Of a stretch of DNA of 64,000 nt, positions 35,617 to 48,704 are shown in pieces. The stretch covers positions 13,614,534 to 13,678,533 of the forward strand of contig OZ024895.1 in NCBI GenBank assembly GCA_964017195.1. The letters run 5' to 3'. The position numbers were made by a program, and so were the translations under genes. Position 1 is the first letter of the stretch. Every line of letters starts with the position of its first letter. The notes below the pieces were generated by a model. That model made no database searches and was not told the origin of the DNA. It worked only from the letters and a program-made list of their open reading frames with translations. This stretch comes from Siderastrea radians. Its lineage: Eukaryota > Cnidaria > Anthozoa > Scleractinia > Rhizangiidae.

Positions 35617-37090
35617 GCTTCGCTGGGTACTTATCACCTGATATCCAACGTGTTGCGCAACCGGTTTAGATGTGTCTTTGTTCTTTTTGTGAGATGTCGC
35701 AAGTGCTCGCGCAAACGATGAACTACAGTTTCCTCCTTGTGCCATCAATGTAGCAGAAATCGTTATGCAAAACATCGAGGAACGAGCCCTTGCAACTTAC
35801 ATACGAACACTATCACTCTGGCTACGCTACGTTGACGATACCTCTATAGCTGTACCAAAAGACGGAATAGACGATTTTTGCGAACACTTCCACAGACAAA
35901 ACGCCGACATACAATTTACTAAGGAGATTGAGGAAAAAGGTAAAATACCTTTTCCAGACTGCTTAGTTACCCGTGACTGACAACACCAAACTAGGGACGT
36001 CAATTTACAGAAAACTGACACACACGTGTACCGACAGATCTACTCGACCAATCATTTTACTTTTCACAAAGCAACAACTATACGGACCTCGACAAGAAGC
36101 GCGCAGATAGTTTGTGACTCATGCGTCAGCTTAATAGACGAAATCAGTAACTAAGACAACGATTTCAACAAGAACAATTGCAAGCGGGACACTTACGGGA
36201 CACTTACGGGAACTCTGAACCTAACGTTATGAGCACAGACTTGACACCTGTTACTACTGCAACCGTACCTTACATGAAGGGGATTTCTGAAACTATCAGA
36301 CGGATCCTACAACCCTGCAACATCTGCGTTGCTCACAAACGTATCACTACTTAATCTGCGATAACTACTGACGAACTATCTAAAAGGACAGAGACGAACT
36401 GAAGGACAGACAGGGAGCAGTTTATAAGATCAAATGCTGTGACTGCCAGGCCACTTATATTTTGAGACCGGCTGAAATTTGAAGATAGTTTACGACTGAC
36501 TGGACACAAACGAGCGACTAGAAATGGGATATCAACAATTATATTGCTGAACACAATTAACAGCTGGTACTCTCCTAAATGTGTTATAAAAAGGTCCTGT
36601 GACGACATGTACGTTGAAATTGGTTCGTAAATTTTGAATGGTTCCCATAATTTCAAGTTATGCAAACGTTTCTTAATAGTTTTACCAGGGGCGAGTTGTC
36701 AATTTAAAGTACCGCCTTATGTTTCTCCCTGTCAATGGAAGATGCATGTGAAATGACCGGCCTTTGTTCGGGGATACTCGCTTGCTCAAACAACTTCTCA
36801 ATATTTCATCCTTTCACTGCTCAGGTTTTATTTCTGCTCTGCTTAGTTTCTACTTACAGCTCCTTCTTCTGAATTCCCCAAATCATGACTGGACTTTTAT
36901 AATGACTTAGTGAGATACACAATTAATTAAGTAAGTTGCGATTCAAAAGGAAGTAAATGATATCGGCTTGTGGACAAGACTAAAGTGAACAAGAGTTGGG
37001 ATTTGGGTTTGGATAGGGAAAGATCTGTTTCTTAAAGATGCTGCTATCAAAAACTCATATCCGACCTAAATAAATCGGTCCAGGGATGAT
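35617..37090 (+). mobile_element. Penelope-like element fragment, arm 2 of an inverted pair
   Basis: At 35765-35980 an open stretch reads LWLRYVDDTSIAVPKDGIDD and IQFTKEIEEKGKIPF. The YVDDT box is the reverse transcriptase catalytic motif. An early stop (CCGTGACTGA) and frameshifts follow. Degenerate GIY-YIG remnants lie at 36360-36740, and 36760-37090 mirrors the outer part of arm 1. Related to the copy at 61857-63302. Confidence 0.7.
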
Positions 37091-37311
37091 ACGGATTTTA
37101 CAATGTTGATAGCCCTCAAGGACGGTGCCTCCCAATTTTATTGCGCATACGCTCTACGCATCTCGAGTCTGGTCTTAAGGAATTTGCCTGCTAATTCAAA
37201 GGTATGTTTGGGCGGTTTAAGACTACGTATAAAAAGCAGATCTCAGGATGGGCTTTCGGAATCTAAAAAGAAAATCTGGGGTAACCACCCATTTCGGAAA
37301 GTCGGTAAATT

Positions 37312-39490
37312 ATGATCGTCCGGGTGAGTGTAGTCTCGAGGACTGTTTGTGGTGACATTGACTGACGTTTCGACAACCTGAGCGGAAGTCCTCATCAGAG
37401 TCACGTGAACTGTGAATCGTCAGTAGATGTTAAAAGTCTCTGGTCGTAGTACTGATTTTTCGGCGATCTCGTGATGTTATTGGTCGCGTTTCAGTTAAGC
37501 CGTGATGTTATTGGCTGTGAAGACTGTTAAACGTGATTGGTGAGTTTCGATCCGTCTTTTGTTAGTCAAACGTCCGTTGGTCATGTGTTTGCCTGTGTTG
37601 TTATTGTCGGCAATCAATCGTTTGTAAGGTGCAGGTAGCTTTTGGCAACGGCTTAGTGGTGTTTGTTCTAAGTTAGTAAACCAGCTCTCCAGAGTGATTC
37701 GTTGATAGTAGTCCGTAGTGTAGGTAACGCATTCAGTAGAGTCTCAGTCGATTCTGTGTGTTTTTGTTAATGATGCTCAGCAATTTGATTGGTGATATCA
37801 CCATTTCTAGTCGCTCGTTTGTGTTCAGTCAGTCGGATGTTCAAATTTCTGCCAGTCTCACCAATATAAGCGGTCTGGCAGTCGCAGCATTTGATCTTAT
37901 AGCCTGCTCTCTGACCTGTCTGTCGCTCGGTTCGTCTTTGTCTTTAAAGACCCATTGGCACTTACCGTGATGCACTGCGCATTGTTTATTTTGATTTGAC
38001 CGGACATGGGCCGCGATCTCTCGAGAGGAAAAATTACAGCCTCTCATATCGAGGAAGAAATGAACGCTGAGTTTGAAATGTCGGTCGTAAGTAATTTCTT
38101 AGTATCAACAAGCAACCCTGTCAGATATCAAAAGCCCGTCAAACACTATTGCGGACTTTGTTTTGGGCCGCTCAACCCGCCTTCGCGTAGCACTCGCCGA
38201 GGACATTTTCTTCGCCTCCAAAAATTCCATTTAAAAGAAAAGTAACAATGCCGAAGACGCAGGAAAATCTTTCCTACTTTCACCGAAAGTATGAGATCGA
38301 TGCGAACGAAATTGAAACCTCCAGCGAGCCGTGAAGTTTTCTGTATAAAAAAAATACTTCAAGTCGGCTCTTTTCTGTCCGTTGCATCTAATTTGCATTG
38401 GGCATAATTTCAAATGAGCACCTCCGGCGGACGCTGTTTTTAGCCACTTTCGAAACTCACATCGAAAAAATTTCGACGGGCAGAGACGCGGGAAACCTTC
38501 TTCAACTTTCGCCGACAGTTTTATTTCAATGCAGAACAAAACGAAGCCGCCAGCGAACCGAGAAGTTTTGTACTTCACCTATATTTTGACATGCAGACAA
38601 TACTTTGTTCTGGTCGATTAATCACGTATCAATGTTGAAAAACTCACCTCACAGTAAACGAGTACACTAAAAAGAGATAACAAAGCGATTGGAGAATAAA
38701 TTGTAAAGTACAGGGGCACTTATAGACGACCTAACAGACTTATTCATTTACATGAAAGAACGAATTTGTGAGCAAACCCGAAGGTTGCAGTTTATTGCCA
38801 GCCACCCTCGAGTCTTTAGCGGAATCGCTCCACGGAAAAGTTCCAATCGCGACCAAAAATGGCTTCTACCACATCACAAGGCGAAACATCACGTAGAATA
38901 TATGTTATATATGTCTTTGTACTTCACAGGTGAGCAAAATTGGCCGAACATTGCGCGATGGAACCGGATTACTTTGGATCTTTCTTACAGTCGCGATGGC
39001 TGAGTATTTTCGTGGCCCACGAAATTCAATTACGACTGCGTTACATTATGGAAAGTGCCAATGGGTCTTTAACGTTCGTCAGTAGCTGTTGTAAAGTAGT
39101 GATAGGTTTGTGAGCAACGCATATGTTGTAGGATTGTAGGATTCGTGCGATAGTTTCAGAAGTCCCTTTGATGTAAGGTATGGTTGCAGTAGTGACAGGT
39201 GTCGCGTTAGTGTTCGTAGCCTTCGGTTCGGAGTTTCTGTAAGTGTTGTGTCTAATAAAGTCCCGTTTCTAATTGTTTTTGTTGAAAACGTTGTCTTAGT
39301 ACTTGATTTCGTCTGTTAAGCTGTCGGGTGAGTCACAAACTAGTTGCGCGCGTCGTTTCAGTGTTTCTCGTAGCTTTATGAGAAGTAGGCTTGTAAGATA
39401 ATTGGTCGAGTAGTCTGTCGGTACGTGTCGGTTTTCTGTAAATTGTCGTCCGTAATTTGTCATTGTCGCGGGTAACTAAGCAGTCTAGAA
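37312..39490 (-). mobile_element. Penelope-like element fragment, minus strand, split by an insertion
   Basis: 37312-37947 and 39069-39490 together are the inverse of 62200-63302: the outer end ATGATCGTCCGGGTGAGTGT matches the far end of that copy. The GIY-YIG region is antisense to VQISASLTNISGLAV, and the inner end stops where the reverse transcriptase C-terminus (CLVTR-like) begins. The TTAA element at 37948-39068 interrupts it. Confidence 0.75.
37948..39068. mobile_element. 1121-bp TTAA-flanked non-autonomous element
   Basis: TTAA at 37944-37947 and 39069-39072 encloses perfect inverted ends AGACCCATTGGCACTT. The interruption of a Penelope-like copy confirms it is an insertion. No transposase. 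Two partly similar stretches (38250-38370 and 38475-38590) lie inside as a direct repeat (GAAGTTTT, CCAGCGA). Could have been moved by a Kolobok or piggyBac enzyme. Confidence 0.85.
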
Positions 39491-39719
39491 AAATAAAAAC
39501 CTTTTAATCGATTTTGCCAATGCAGCTGGCCAAGTGCCTGCCTAGTTTTTACGTGGACCATTACTGTACTTAAATGGCGTATTTTGATCCATATATTAAA
39601 ATAATGTTCAAACCCCTCTTGAAAATTGTTGCGTACGACCATCGGTCGGGCCACCATTTTTTAAGGACGGGTCCACTAAAACCTCTAAGCAAGGAAGCAT
39701 TGTTCGCCATGTTCGCGCT
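39491..39719. other. Intergenic sequence
   Basis: Nothing recognised. Confidence 0.3.
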
Positions 39720-39985
39720 TTTTAAGGTCCTCACGTCCTAAGTCCTCAGCTTCTACATTCGCACCTTTCAGAGATCAACTTGGTATAGAGATGTTTTGAA
39801 GGGATAGAGTGTGATCCCTTTATTTATGCAGTCTGAAAGCGAATCTGTCAAGTGTGGGGCATGGGATTGGTTTCTTAATAGTTAATGTGATTGTGGTTTG
39901 GTCAGAAGGACTTAGAATCATTAAGTGTAAATTTGTAGCCGAAAATTTAACAGGCTACAATATAACATCACTTAATGGAAGTGTT
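39720..39985 (+). repeat. Local direct repeat P, copy 1
   Basis: GTCCTCAGCTTCTAC through AGAGATCAACTTGGTATAGA to CAGGCTACAATATA; repeated at 40588-40855. Confidence 0.8.
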
Positions 39986-39997
39986 GCTTCCCGGGTA

Positions 39998-40050
39998 AGG
40001 TACAATCAGTCTGTACGATGACTTGAACGCGACGACAGCCGGTGCTCGGC
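39998..40050 (+). repeat. Local direct repeat Q, copy 1
   Basis: AAGGTACAATCAGTCTGTAC through GACGACAGCCGGTGC; repeated at 42240-42294. Confidence 0.8.
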
Positions 40051-40242
40051 AGTCTGCCTTTATAGGCAGGATTTTTAATCAGCTGATCAAAGGAACGTTT
40101 GAACACCATGGTTTAGTGTGTAAACAAACTACTCTTTAACTTACAATCGCCAAATCGGTTTCGGAACTTAAAAAAAGGATCCTTCGTCAGTTGCTAAAGT
40201 TTTTTTTGTGAACAGCTCTGAAGCTCTCAAACCTTTTATAGT

Positions 40243-40560
40243 ATGTCACTAATAGACGCTAAAGTGTTCGGATAATTGATCCGACGAGGTGCGAGAAATT
40301 TTCGCTTGAATGGTCTATTGTGTAGAAACCAGCCATTATGCAATCTGACAGCGTCCTTGCAACGCTTTAGATGCAGGCAAAACAATCGAAATCGGTTTCT
40401 TCAACTGACAAAGTTAAAGTTTAAGTGTTTTTCGTCGCTTTATGGTGCACTTATGATTAGTTGATCATTAATGGCTATTGGATAGTCAAAAAATTCGTTA
40501 GCCTTCGTTGAACGTAGAGATCCGCCAGGGCGGTAGCACTTACGCGGGCTAGACGGGTTT
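40243..40560 (+). repeat. Dispersed repeat R, copy 1
   Basis: From TATGTCACTAATAGACGCTA through GTGTTCGGATAATTGATCCG to GATCCGCCAGGGCGGTAGCA; about 300 bp, repeated at 60177-60475 in the same orientation. Non-coding; family unknown. Confidence 0.8.
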
Positions 40561-40587
40561 TTTGGAATCAAAGTTTTAATAAAGTCG

Positions 40588-40855
40588 TCAAGTCCTCAGC
40601 TTCTACGTTCGCGCGTTTTAGAGATCAACTTGGTATAGAAATGTTTTGAAGGGATAGAGTGTGATCCCTTCATTTATGCAGGGAAAACTGCAAATAAGTG
40701 GATCAGTGGTGAAAGGCCCCTTCTGAGAAGGAATCTGTCAAGTGTGAGCATGGAATTGGTTTCTTTTTTAATGTGATTGTTGTTTGGTCAGAAGAACTTA
40801 GATCATTAAGGGTAACTTGTAGCAGAAAATTGTTCAGGCTACAATATATAGATTT
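40588..40855 (+). repeat. Local direct repeat P, copy 2
   Basis: Copy of 39720-39985 with an extra insert around GGGAAAACTGCAAATAAG. Confidence 0.75.
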
Positions 40856-42239
40856 AGCCAAGCCTAAAGCGGAGCCGCCAAGGAATAAACTGGTGTTCGT
40901 TTCTCAAAAATAGTCTTGAAACTTTTCGGTTCGAAATATATTTCGGGGCTTTTTATGGCTCGCTCGCTTTCGAACAGTGTTTCTCAAAAAGCCCGAAAGT
41001 GTTCCGAATCGTCATCCAATATTTGGGGGATCTTTTCTGTAAAACCAAGCTCGAAAGGTCATTCTAGAGGGTGAGGGGCATCCTGAACACATATTTTACT
41101 CTCGAGCAGTCTCGCTTGGTTTTTGCAATGTTTCCATATCCTGTCATTTAACTGTCAAGGCTTATCAAATCTCCTTGGATTATTGGCTGTTCGCTTGAAC
41201 GAATTTGAAACAGCGCTCTGTACAACAACAACAAAATAAAACCTAAATAAGTTATCTTATCTTCATCGCGTTCGGATGTTAATAAATAACATGAACTGCC
41301 ACTATTAGTCTAGTCAAAATATATACTGGCATTTCACCGGCATTTTACCGGGATTACCCGAAAGAAAGGATTTGGGAAGCTTCGAAGCACCTGTAAATTT
41401 TAATTATCGAAGAAAGGTCGCGTAGGTTTTGGCGGCCGCGAAGAAATTCGAGCACTTTGAGGAACGCACACGGACTCACCGAATAAAATAGCTTTAAACC
41501 CTTAAACTGTTTCGCTTATAGTTACTTAAGTAACCCTTATATTTCGTTCTCTATATTAAAGGCCCACCTTCACCCAAACGGCCTTGCGACCGTTTGTTGT
41601 TTTCAAATGGTTCTATTGTTGTTTTCGCAATCTGATTGGTTCCCAGAATATTCCTGCGAGTGGGGAAATTGTTGCGTATATTCAAAACAAATCAGGGAAG
41701 CCATATCGCATCGATTTAGTTGGCCCAATCTACGGCCTCAATTTACAAATCTTTAGGCTTTTATGAAAGGCATTTACTCCCCCAAAACGTTGGAACTATC
41801 TTATGTTCGCCAGGTGAAAGTTCCAATGACATAGAAAGCGAGAAGTCAGTTTGTTATGATAGCACTTCTAAGTGCAAGCAAGCGATTTCGGCAGAAGACT
41901 CAAGCAGTTATTTCTACATTCCATTGTTTTAGTCCGCAAATTGCAATCTTATTGTCTTAAAAGTTAACAGTGATTTTAAAGGTTCCTCCTAGTCATTATA
42001 GAGGTTGGTCTGAAGGGAAATAAACAGCGTATACGACTCGATAGCAACTCATTGATTATCGCTAGCAAAATAGCACTTGTCCGGTGACCCCCGCATTACA
42101 ATTTTAACCTTTGAAACCCAGCCGTAAGTGTGTACTAATCGATGAAATCTCCCTGAACCTATGGTTAACTAAGAAACTTATTCTTTTAATTCAATCGTAC
42201 GACGCCCACGGGCTCCGTTAATATAACTGTTCCTTCCCG
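40856..42239. other. Intergenic sequence
   Basis: No gene recognised; open frames at 41584-41932 overlap each other and have no family resemblance. Confidence 0.35.
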
Positions 42240-42294
42240 ATTAAGGTACAATCAATCTGTACGATGACTTGAACGAGACGACAGCCGGTGCCCG
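42240..42294 (+). repeat. Local direct repeat Q, copy 2
   Basis: Copy of 39998-40050. Confidence 0.8.
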
Positions 42295-42408
42295 GGTTGG
42301 AGGGGGGATGAAAATTTTTTCAAGACAAACAATTTATTTCCTGTGTTGTTGTCTGTGCAAACAATTTTTTTCCGGCTACATCTTCCTGCAAAAAATTTTT
42401 TGTGTGTG

Positions 42409-42412
<4 letters not shown>

Positions 42413-42450
<38 letters not shown>
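42413..42450. repeat. (TTA)n microsatellite at duplication edge
   Basis: About 12 TTA units immediately before the duplicated unit begins at 42451. Confidence 0.9.
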
Positions 42451-42452
<2 letters not shown>

Positions 42453-43129
42453 AAGTGAGACCGGAAAACAATATTATAATTATTAGTTAATCATTAGTAA
42501 TACACCTCTCATGAAATTAGAACCAGTGTTTCATAAATTTTAATTAAGCCTCTGTTGTAGGTAATATAAACTTAAATATCTAAGCAATTTAAATGCTTTA
42601 TTCAATAAGTGATTTGAAATCGGGATACTATAGTGCAATACGTTTTCTACAGTGTAAGACGCTCTCATACTCATATTTGTCTCCTTATATGGTAAAATGA
42701 TGCTGTAGTTGAATGATGATGATGATGTACCTTATTTACTTGTATTAATTCCCCGGGAAGTTTAATTAATAGTAGGAAGTAGTGAACCCTAAAACAATGC
42801 AGGGCATTGCTTTCTTTCTTGACTCTCCAATAGTGTAGTTACTCAGAAGGAGTAGCTTACTGGAGTTAATATGAAATATAATTTAAATTACTGTAAAAGG
42901 TCTAATAGTCCTGCTCTCTAATACGCCTTCTTATCTACTACTTGCTAATTACAAATAAATTATTTGCTTACAATTATGTCATGACATTGGGGCTTGAAAA
43001 TTATTTTATGTTTCGACTGATGCCGGGTATTATTTTACTGCCAGAGGAAGATGCGAGGAAGTGCAGCATCATGCATGTAATTACTTACATGTAATTCAGG
43101 TGAATCAATTCATTCATCTATTTTAAGTA

Positions 43130-43256
43130 CCAATCAGTCAATCAATCAACCACTCAACCAACTGGCTGATAAATCAGTCAATCGGCCAATTAAAAAATCA
43201 ATCAATCAATCAATCAATCAATCAGTCAATCAATAAATCAATAAATCAATCAATCT
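43130..43256. repeat. (TCAA)n microsatellite, unit 1
   Basis: Interrupted AATC/TCAA run; longer in unit 2 (48600-48736). Confidence 0.9.
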
Positions 43257-44167
43257 GTGACTTCAGTGTTGCCAATGCGAATAACAAATGGTCCAGTAAT
43301 GACTAGTGACTTTATTTGATGCACAGATTATGACTCACTCTCTTACTACCCCAGACCGTGATGGCAGTAGATCTCGAGACTTTAGTTCTTTTTGGTTTGA
43401 TAATTTGTCACCAATAAGCATTGTTACTGATTGCCATAATCTGGTACCAAAGAAAAACAAAAGGAATAGTCTCTTCCTAAATCATTTCAGAATAGTCTGA
43501 AACCTAATAGGCAATGAACTGACAAAAAGGGATCAGACTGGTGAATCAGTCAATCGATATAGTTTTCCCCATAAAGAGAATTCAATCAAATAGGTCTGAC
43601 TCTTCATTCCTGGGATAGTAGTTGGGGGGGATACTCCCCCCAAAAAAGATATGGGGCAGGGTGTGCTCATCAGATATTTTGAAGTAGAGCCCTAAAAGGT
43701 ACTCCAGGATTCATCCATTTCCATACATCATCCACTTAGTAGTACTGAGGGGTCAGTCAAACTAATCAATGACATCAAAATGTTAAGCAGAAAAAGACAA
43801 AAAAATAAATAACCTTATTTCAAAACTGCTCTTCAAATTTTTTATTTGAATTGATAAAGTGTGTCTGGGAATATAGCTAAAAGTACAAATTTCTTAACCA
43901 AACCCTTACAATAAACTGCCATATTTTCCTGACATCAGGTTGATGGAATAAAAACCTGTAAGAAAAGCAAAGCAGATTTTAATTATCCCAATTACCAATA
44001 GTAGAACAGTCAGTGTGCACGCGCCAGAGAAAAATGAGAGACTGCTCGTAGTCTATGAGAATGGTACCAACTTGGGCTGATACGACTTCAGATCGACTCC
44101 AAATGCTTACCTCTGTTTACACGAAACGTACGAAACATGAAGCTAGTATAAAATAATTATCATCTTA

Positions 44168-44447
44168 GGCTGTGTTTACACGAGTGATTTCATCCCGAGA
44201 TGACTTTCATATCGGTGTCTGGTCATTTACCTGTAAGTTTTTACATGGTTTGGAGCTGAAATGGTGTTTACCCCAGGACGATTTCATCCCCGTGCTGAAG
44301 ACCGGGATGAAATCGTCCCAGGGTGAACACATTTCAGCTCCAAATCATGTAAACATTTACAGGTAAATGACCAGACACCGCAATGAAAGTCACCCCGGGA
44401 GGAGATAAAAGTCATCCCGGGATAAAGTCACTCATGTAAACAGGGCC
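44168..44447. mobile_element. 280-bp PIF/Harbinger-like MITE, unit 1
   Basis: Flanked by TTA (44165-44167 and 44448-44450). The ends are GGCTGTGTTTACACGAGTGA and the inverse-like TCACTCATGTAAACAGGGCC, and the body is nearly palindromic (GACCGGGATGAAATCGTCCC). The 3-bp TTA duplication and GGSCNTGTTTAC ends fit PIF/Harbinger. Confidence 0.75.
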
Positions 44448-46913
44448 TTAGGCTGGTTTAACTCATCACTGCTGCTGAACCAATATGAATGACTCAGAAC
44501 GGTTTGAAATCAGACTGGGGAGCCACTTAAGCATGAACAGGGTTCCAATTGGTCTGAGATATTTGTTTTGGGTATGCACGTTTAATAAGTGGCGTTGGAG
44601 CATTCCAAGCTGTTGGATAATAGATAAAGTGGATTTTTAAGGATGGGATGGTTGCGGACCATATTAACACAAACAGAGTTTAGATTGGTCTCAGGTAAAC
44701 ACTTAATGCCAGTCTGACTTTCAGACCGGTCTCAGGTAAACAAAATCGTACCAGTCTGAGTTTGTACCGGTCTCATGAAATCAGGGTGTTACTGCCCCTG
44801 GGTCTCTGAGGATGTTGTTAAACATTTTTGAGAGCTGCTCGACTTTAGGCTAAGGGGGTGTTTTCATAATACCAGCATGATTTTCATTCTGGTACAAGTT
44901 CCTCGCGATTTCCTCTTGTTTCTCTGTATTTGTTTAATGATTACAGCACAACATCTCATAACTGTACAAGTCATACCTGTGTGAGCTTGCCCCAGTAGTG
45001 GTACGGGGTCACAATAATCACTGTGGTACAGAAACCCATACATGGTATAACTGTTTGATTCATTCTGCATTAAGTTTTAACCCTTTAACCATCAAGAATA
45101 AATCTTACATCACCGTGAAAAATGGATTTTGTAACTTAAGTGGGTATAAGGTTTTCATCACCTACCCCAATGGAAGTCATGATGGAACACTCATGTAAAT
45201 GTTGTGATTTAAATTTTTCCTTGGTTCAACTTTTATTTGCCTTTGTGAGTATTAGGATTGCCAAATTTTCTTTTTCCGAAAAGGCTGTTTTAGCCATCCA
45301 GTCTTCTATGAGTTTACACGACAATATAAAACAGATCATGTTCAAATTCCACACTACAGAAATTTGTGCTTGTTCTCACACACTTAAAGGCAGATGGTTT
45401 AAATCTCTGGTATATTTGAATGATTTTAAACTGTTTAACTGTGCTTAATTATGTTTGACTGGGTTCAGAAATTGGAATCAAACACTGCTGTATGCATATT
45501 ATTAGTTTAATTGTGTTCAACTACCGAACCCAAATTAAACCGATTATTGCATTTGACCCAGTTCATTTTACTGAACAGTAAGATAGTACGTAAGCTGGGA
45601 TAATTATGTGATTGATATCTTCCATGTGCATACCTTCACTATAAGAAAAGCTGCATCACTGATCACTGCTGACATATACATGCCTAGTATAGATAAAAAA
45701 GGATCAGTGAAAACAACAACTTCAGGGCTAAAAATTGACAGTCTCCTGGTTGCCAGTAGCAATTTAAAACTGACCAGGGCCACTAAAAGTTGAGGTTTGT
45801 TTTTACTTAGAGTTCTACAGTATGTGGTACTTTTTCCACATGATTATTGGCGAAATCCCTGAATAAAAGACTTACTTCTCACCCAGGTTGGGAGGGGTCT
45901 ATTCAAGTAAATATGGTTTTAAATTTTTTGATTTAGACTAGAGGATTTTGAAAGCCACTTTATCTAAATGGCCTGGTCCACTATACTAAGCAAGCAAGTG
46001 AAAAGACCCTGGGGACGAGGTTGGAATTCAAGGATACTGGCCCAAGTTGCAATTCAATGATTCAAGCACTGAAGTTAATTTTTTACCCTGCAAATTATGG
46101 AATAACTTAATCAGTAAAAGTAGAGAATGAGATGTACAAAACAATTACATTCACCTGCTTTGAACTCGATTATCTTAAGCATATTTTCCCAAAAGTGATC
46201 AACACATAACTTATAATAAAAGTCTTACATGTACCTAATTCGAAATTTAAATTTGTTGTTTGTCATCAAATCATGCCAACTATAGCTTTGAACCTTACTT
46301 GATCTAAGAAACATTCGTGAGTCATTAGATGTATATAAATAATTTGCAAGCAGTGAAGAAAAGCCCAGCTAATAAACAAATGGAGATGGAGATAAAATAA
46401 AGTATGTTATGTGTTATGTTATGTTATGTTGTTATGAGATGTTTACAACACGTAAGCTTAAATGATGCTACACAAAAGAATTTAAGCTTATCTGCCAGTA
46501 TCAACATTAAGAGAATAGCCTGACCTTCTTGCTTTAAGCAATAGCTGTTTGAAACATTAGTTTTAACAGCAACGCTGTAATTAAATTTACTGAAAACATA
46601 AAGGATGCGATGCTACACTTTTACTGGGCCAACAAATAACATACATGTACGATTCACAGACGAGTATACAAAAACTACATCACTTCATATAATGTTTATT
46701 TAAAGACTTACGAAACTTAATAAACTTTAGCTACCAACCTACGTGTCTATCTTTCGGCTTTTTGCTACCGGAACGAAAATGGCAAATTATTTAAGCACTG
46801 GACTAACGATAAGCTTAAATATGAAACATTAAATAAAAATGATCGATCGGTAAAGCCCTGCTAATATATTAAGCTGTTTACCGAAGACAATAAAAAGCTA
46901 TAATTACACGTAC

Positions 46914-46968
46914 CTGACATGAGCAATGCAGCGAGAAATGAAGTGCTGTCCTCTTTCGGAGAAACCAT
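46914..46968 (-). CDS. Possible first coding exon, minus strand, unit 1
   Basis: On the minus strand ATGGTTTCTCCG opens MVSPKEDSTSFLAALLMS and ends at a consensus CAG/GTACGTG donor. E-box and CRE motifs lie about 460-480 bp upstream (47425-47447). No downstream exon was found, so it may be a short coding gene, a non-coding RNA or chance. Preserved in unit 2. Confidence 0.3.
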
Positions 46969-47424
46969 TAACAATTCTTTAGCAGAAATGGACCACAGAA
47001 AGCTAAAACACCTTTTCACCCCATTTTCAGCTTTTGTCGCTAGCTATGCCGCCGCGCCTAAAAAGTGCACCAGTCTTCCTGAGCAATCCGTGACATTGGT
47101 GCCCAGTACTCCGCGTGCCTGCAAATTCACATCCCTAAGCTCTATGAAAACGAATTTTAAAAAAAAAAACTGTTAACGTAGTTAGAAAGAGCATAGTTTG
47201 AAACCAAATATGCTGATTCGTTTTTACATTTATATCAAAACCTCACAAAACAGGGGATTATCAAAAAGTTTAAGGTTCATTTTTCATTGTGCTTTTTCAA
47301 AAGGAAAAATAATAATGGACGTTTTTGAATAACTTGCAATTTTTTCTGCGATATTACTGTGAGAAATTACGAATTTATTGAGCTTAAAGCAGTTTTAAAG
47401 TGATTTGAATTTTCTGTGCGCTCT

Positions 47425-47447
47425 GGTCACGTGACCAATGACGTCAC
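47425..47447. promoter_or_regulatory. E-box palindrome plus CRE, unit 1
   Basis: GGTCACGTGACC is followed after 2 bp by TGACGTCAC. A second CACGTG/TGACGTCA pair lies at 47719-47739. The arrangement is promoter-like and points to CREB/ATF and bHLH-type factors. Confidence 0.45.
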
Positions 47448-48165
47448 AACAGTGAGCATATCATGGTCGTTACTTTCATGCGAAGTACTATTAACCAGCC
47501 AAGCTTTGTTTCTCTCCGCCTTAAACTACCATAGTTACTGACTCCTTACCAGTCCCCTGGGAAATGCTCCTGTACAGAGCCACCTTAACTTTCAAATGCC
47601 AGATGTCAAGTGGCAATTTCCATATTGCCCATTCCAATGACTATCAGGGCACGTTATCTGCTTTTGAATTGATGGAGGCCTGTTCTTGCAGTGAGCTAAA
47701 ACATATTTTTTGCCATAGTCACGTGAATAATGACGTCATCACCCTAACGTTAATATGAGGGATAACTTTCACGAAGTTGTAAATAACACATGGTACAGCA
47801 TTCTCTTCGACCACAAATTAACTAAGTTATTTTGCATTGAAATTTTTCTGGTGCAAAGCATTCTGGGAAGGTTCTTATTATAATTATAATATTATTTTTA
47901 ACAAGTGAGACCGGAAAACAATATTATAATTATTAGTTAATCATTAGTAATACACCTCTCATCAAATTAGAACCAGTGTTTCATAAATTTTAAATAAGCC
48001 TCTGTTGTAGGTAATATAAACTTAAATATCTAAGCAAAATTGTAAATGCTTTATTCAATAAGTGATTTGAAACCGGGATACTATAGTGCAATACGTTTTC
48101 AACAGTGTAAGATGCTCTCATACTCATATTTGTCTCCTTATATGGTAAAATGACGCTGTAGTTGA

Positions 48166-48195
48166 ATGATGATGATGATGATGATGATGATGATG
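48166..48195. repeat. (ATG)n microsatellite, expanded in unit 2
   Basis: About ten ATG/GATG triplets against five at 42711-42726 in unit 1. Confidence 0.85.
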
Positions 48196-48663
48196 TACCT
48201 TATTTACTTGTATTAATTCCCCGGGAAGTTTAATTAATAGTAGGAAGTAGTGAACCCTAAAACAACCCAGAGCATTGCTTTCTTTCTTGACTGTCCAATA
48301 GTGTAGTTACTCAGAAGGAGTAGCTTACTGGAGTTAATATGAAATATAATTTAAATTACTGTAAAAGGTCTAATAGTCCTGCTCTCTAATACGCCTTCTT
48401 ACCTACTACTTGCTAATTACAAATAAATTATTTGCTTAAAATTATGTCATGACATTGGGGCTTGAAAATTATTTTATGTTTCGACTGATGCCAGGTATTA
48501 TTTTACTGCCAGAGGAAGATGCGAAGAAGTGCAGCATTATGCATGTAATTACTTACATGTAATTCAGGTGAATCAATTCATTCATCTATTTTAAGTACCA
48601 ATCAGTCAATCAATCAACCACTCAACCAACTGGCTGATAAATCAGTCAATCGGCCAATTAAAA

Positions 48664-48704
<41 letters not shown>

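Larger units (their letters stand above)
42451..47900 (+). repeat. Tandem segmental duplication, unit 1 (5450 bp)
   Basis: Starts ACAAGTGAGACCGG and matches 47901-54567 base for base apart from scattered substitutions, small indels and one large insertion. It contains TCAA and ATG microsatellites, a Harbinger-like MITE and a possible minus-strand first exon with promoter motifs. No confirmed protein-coding gene. Confidence 0.95.

Noticed and set aside
45140..45448. 102-aa frame conserved at 50589-50897
   Set aside because: Conservation follows from the recent tandem duplication; composition is not protein-like.
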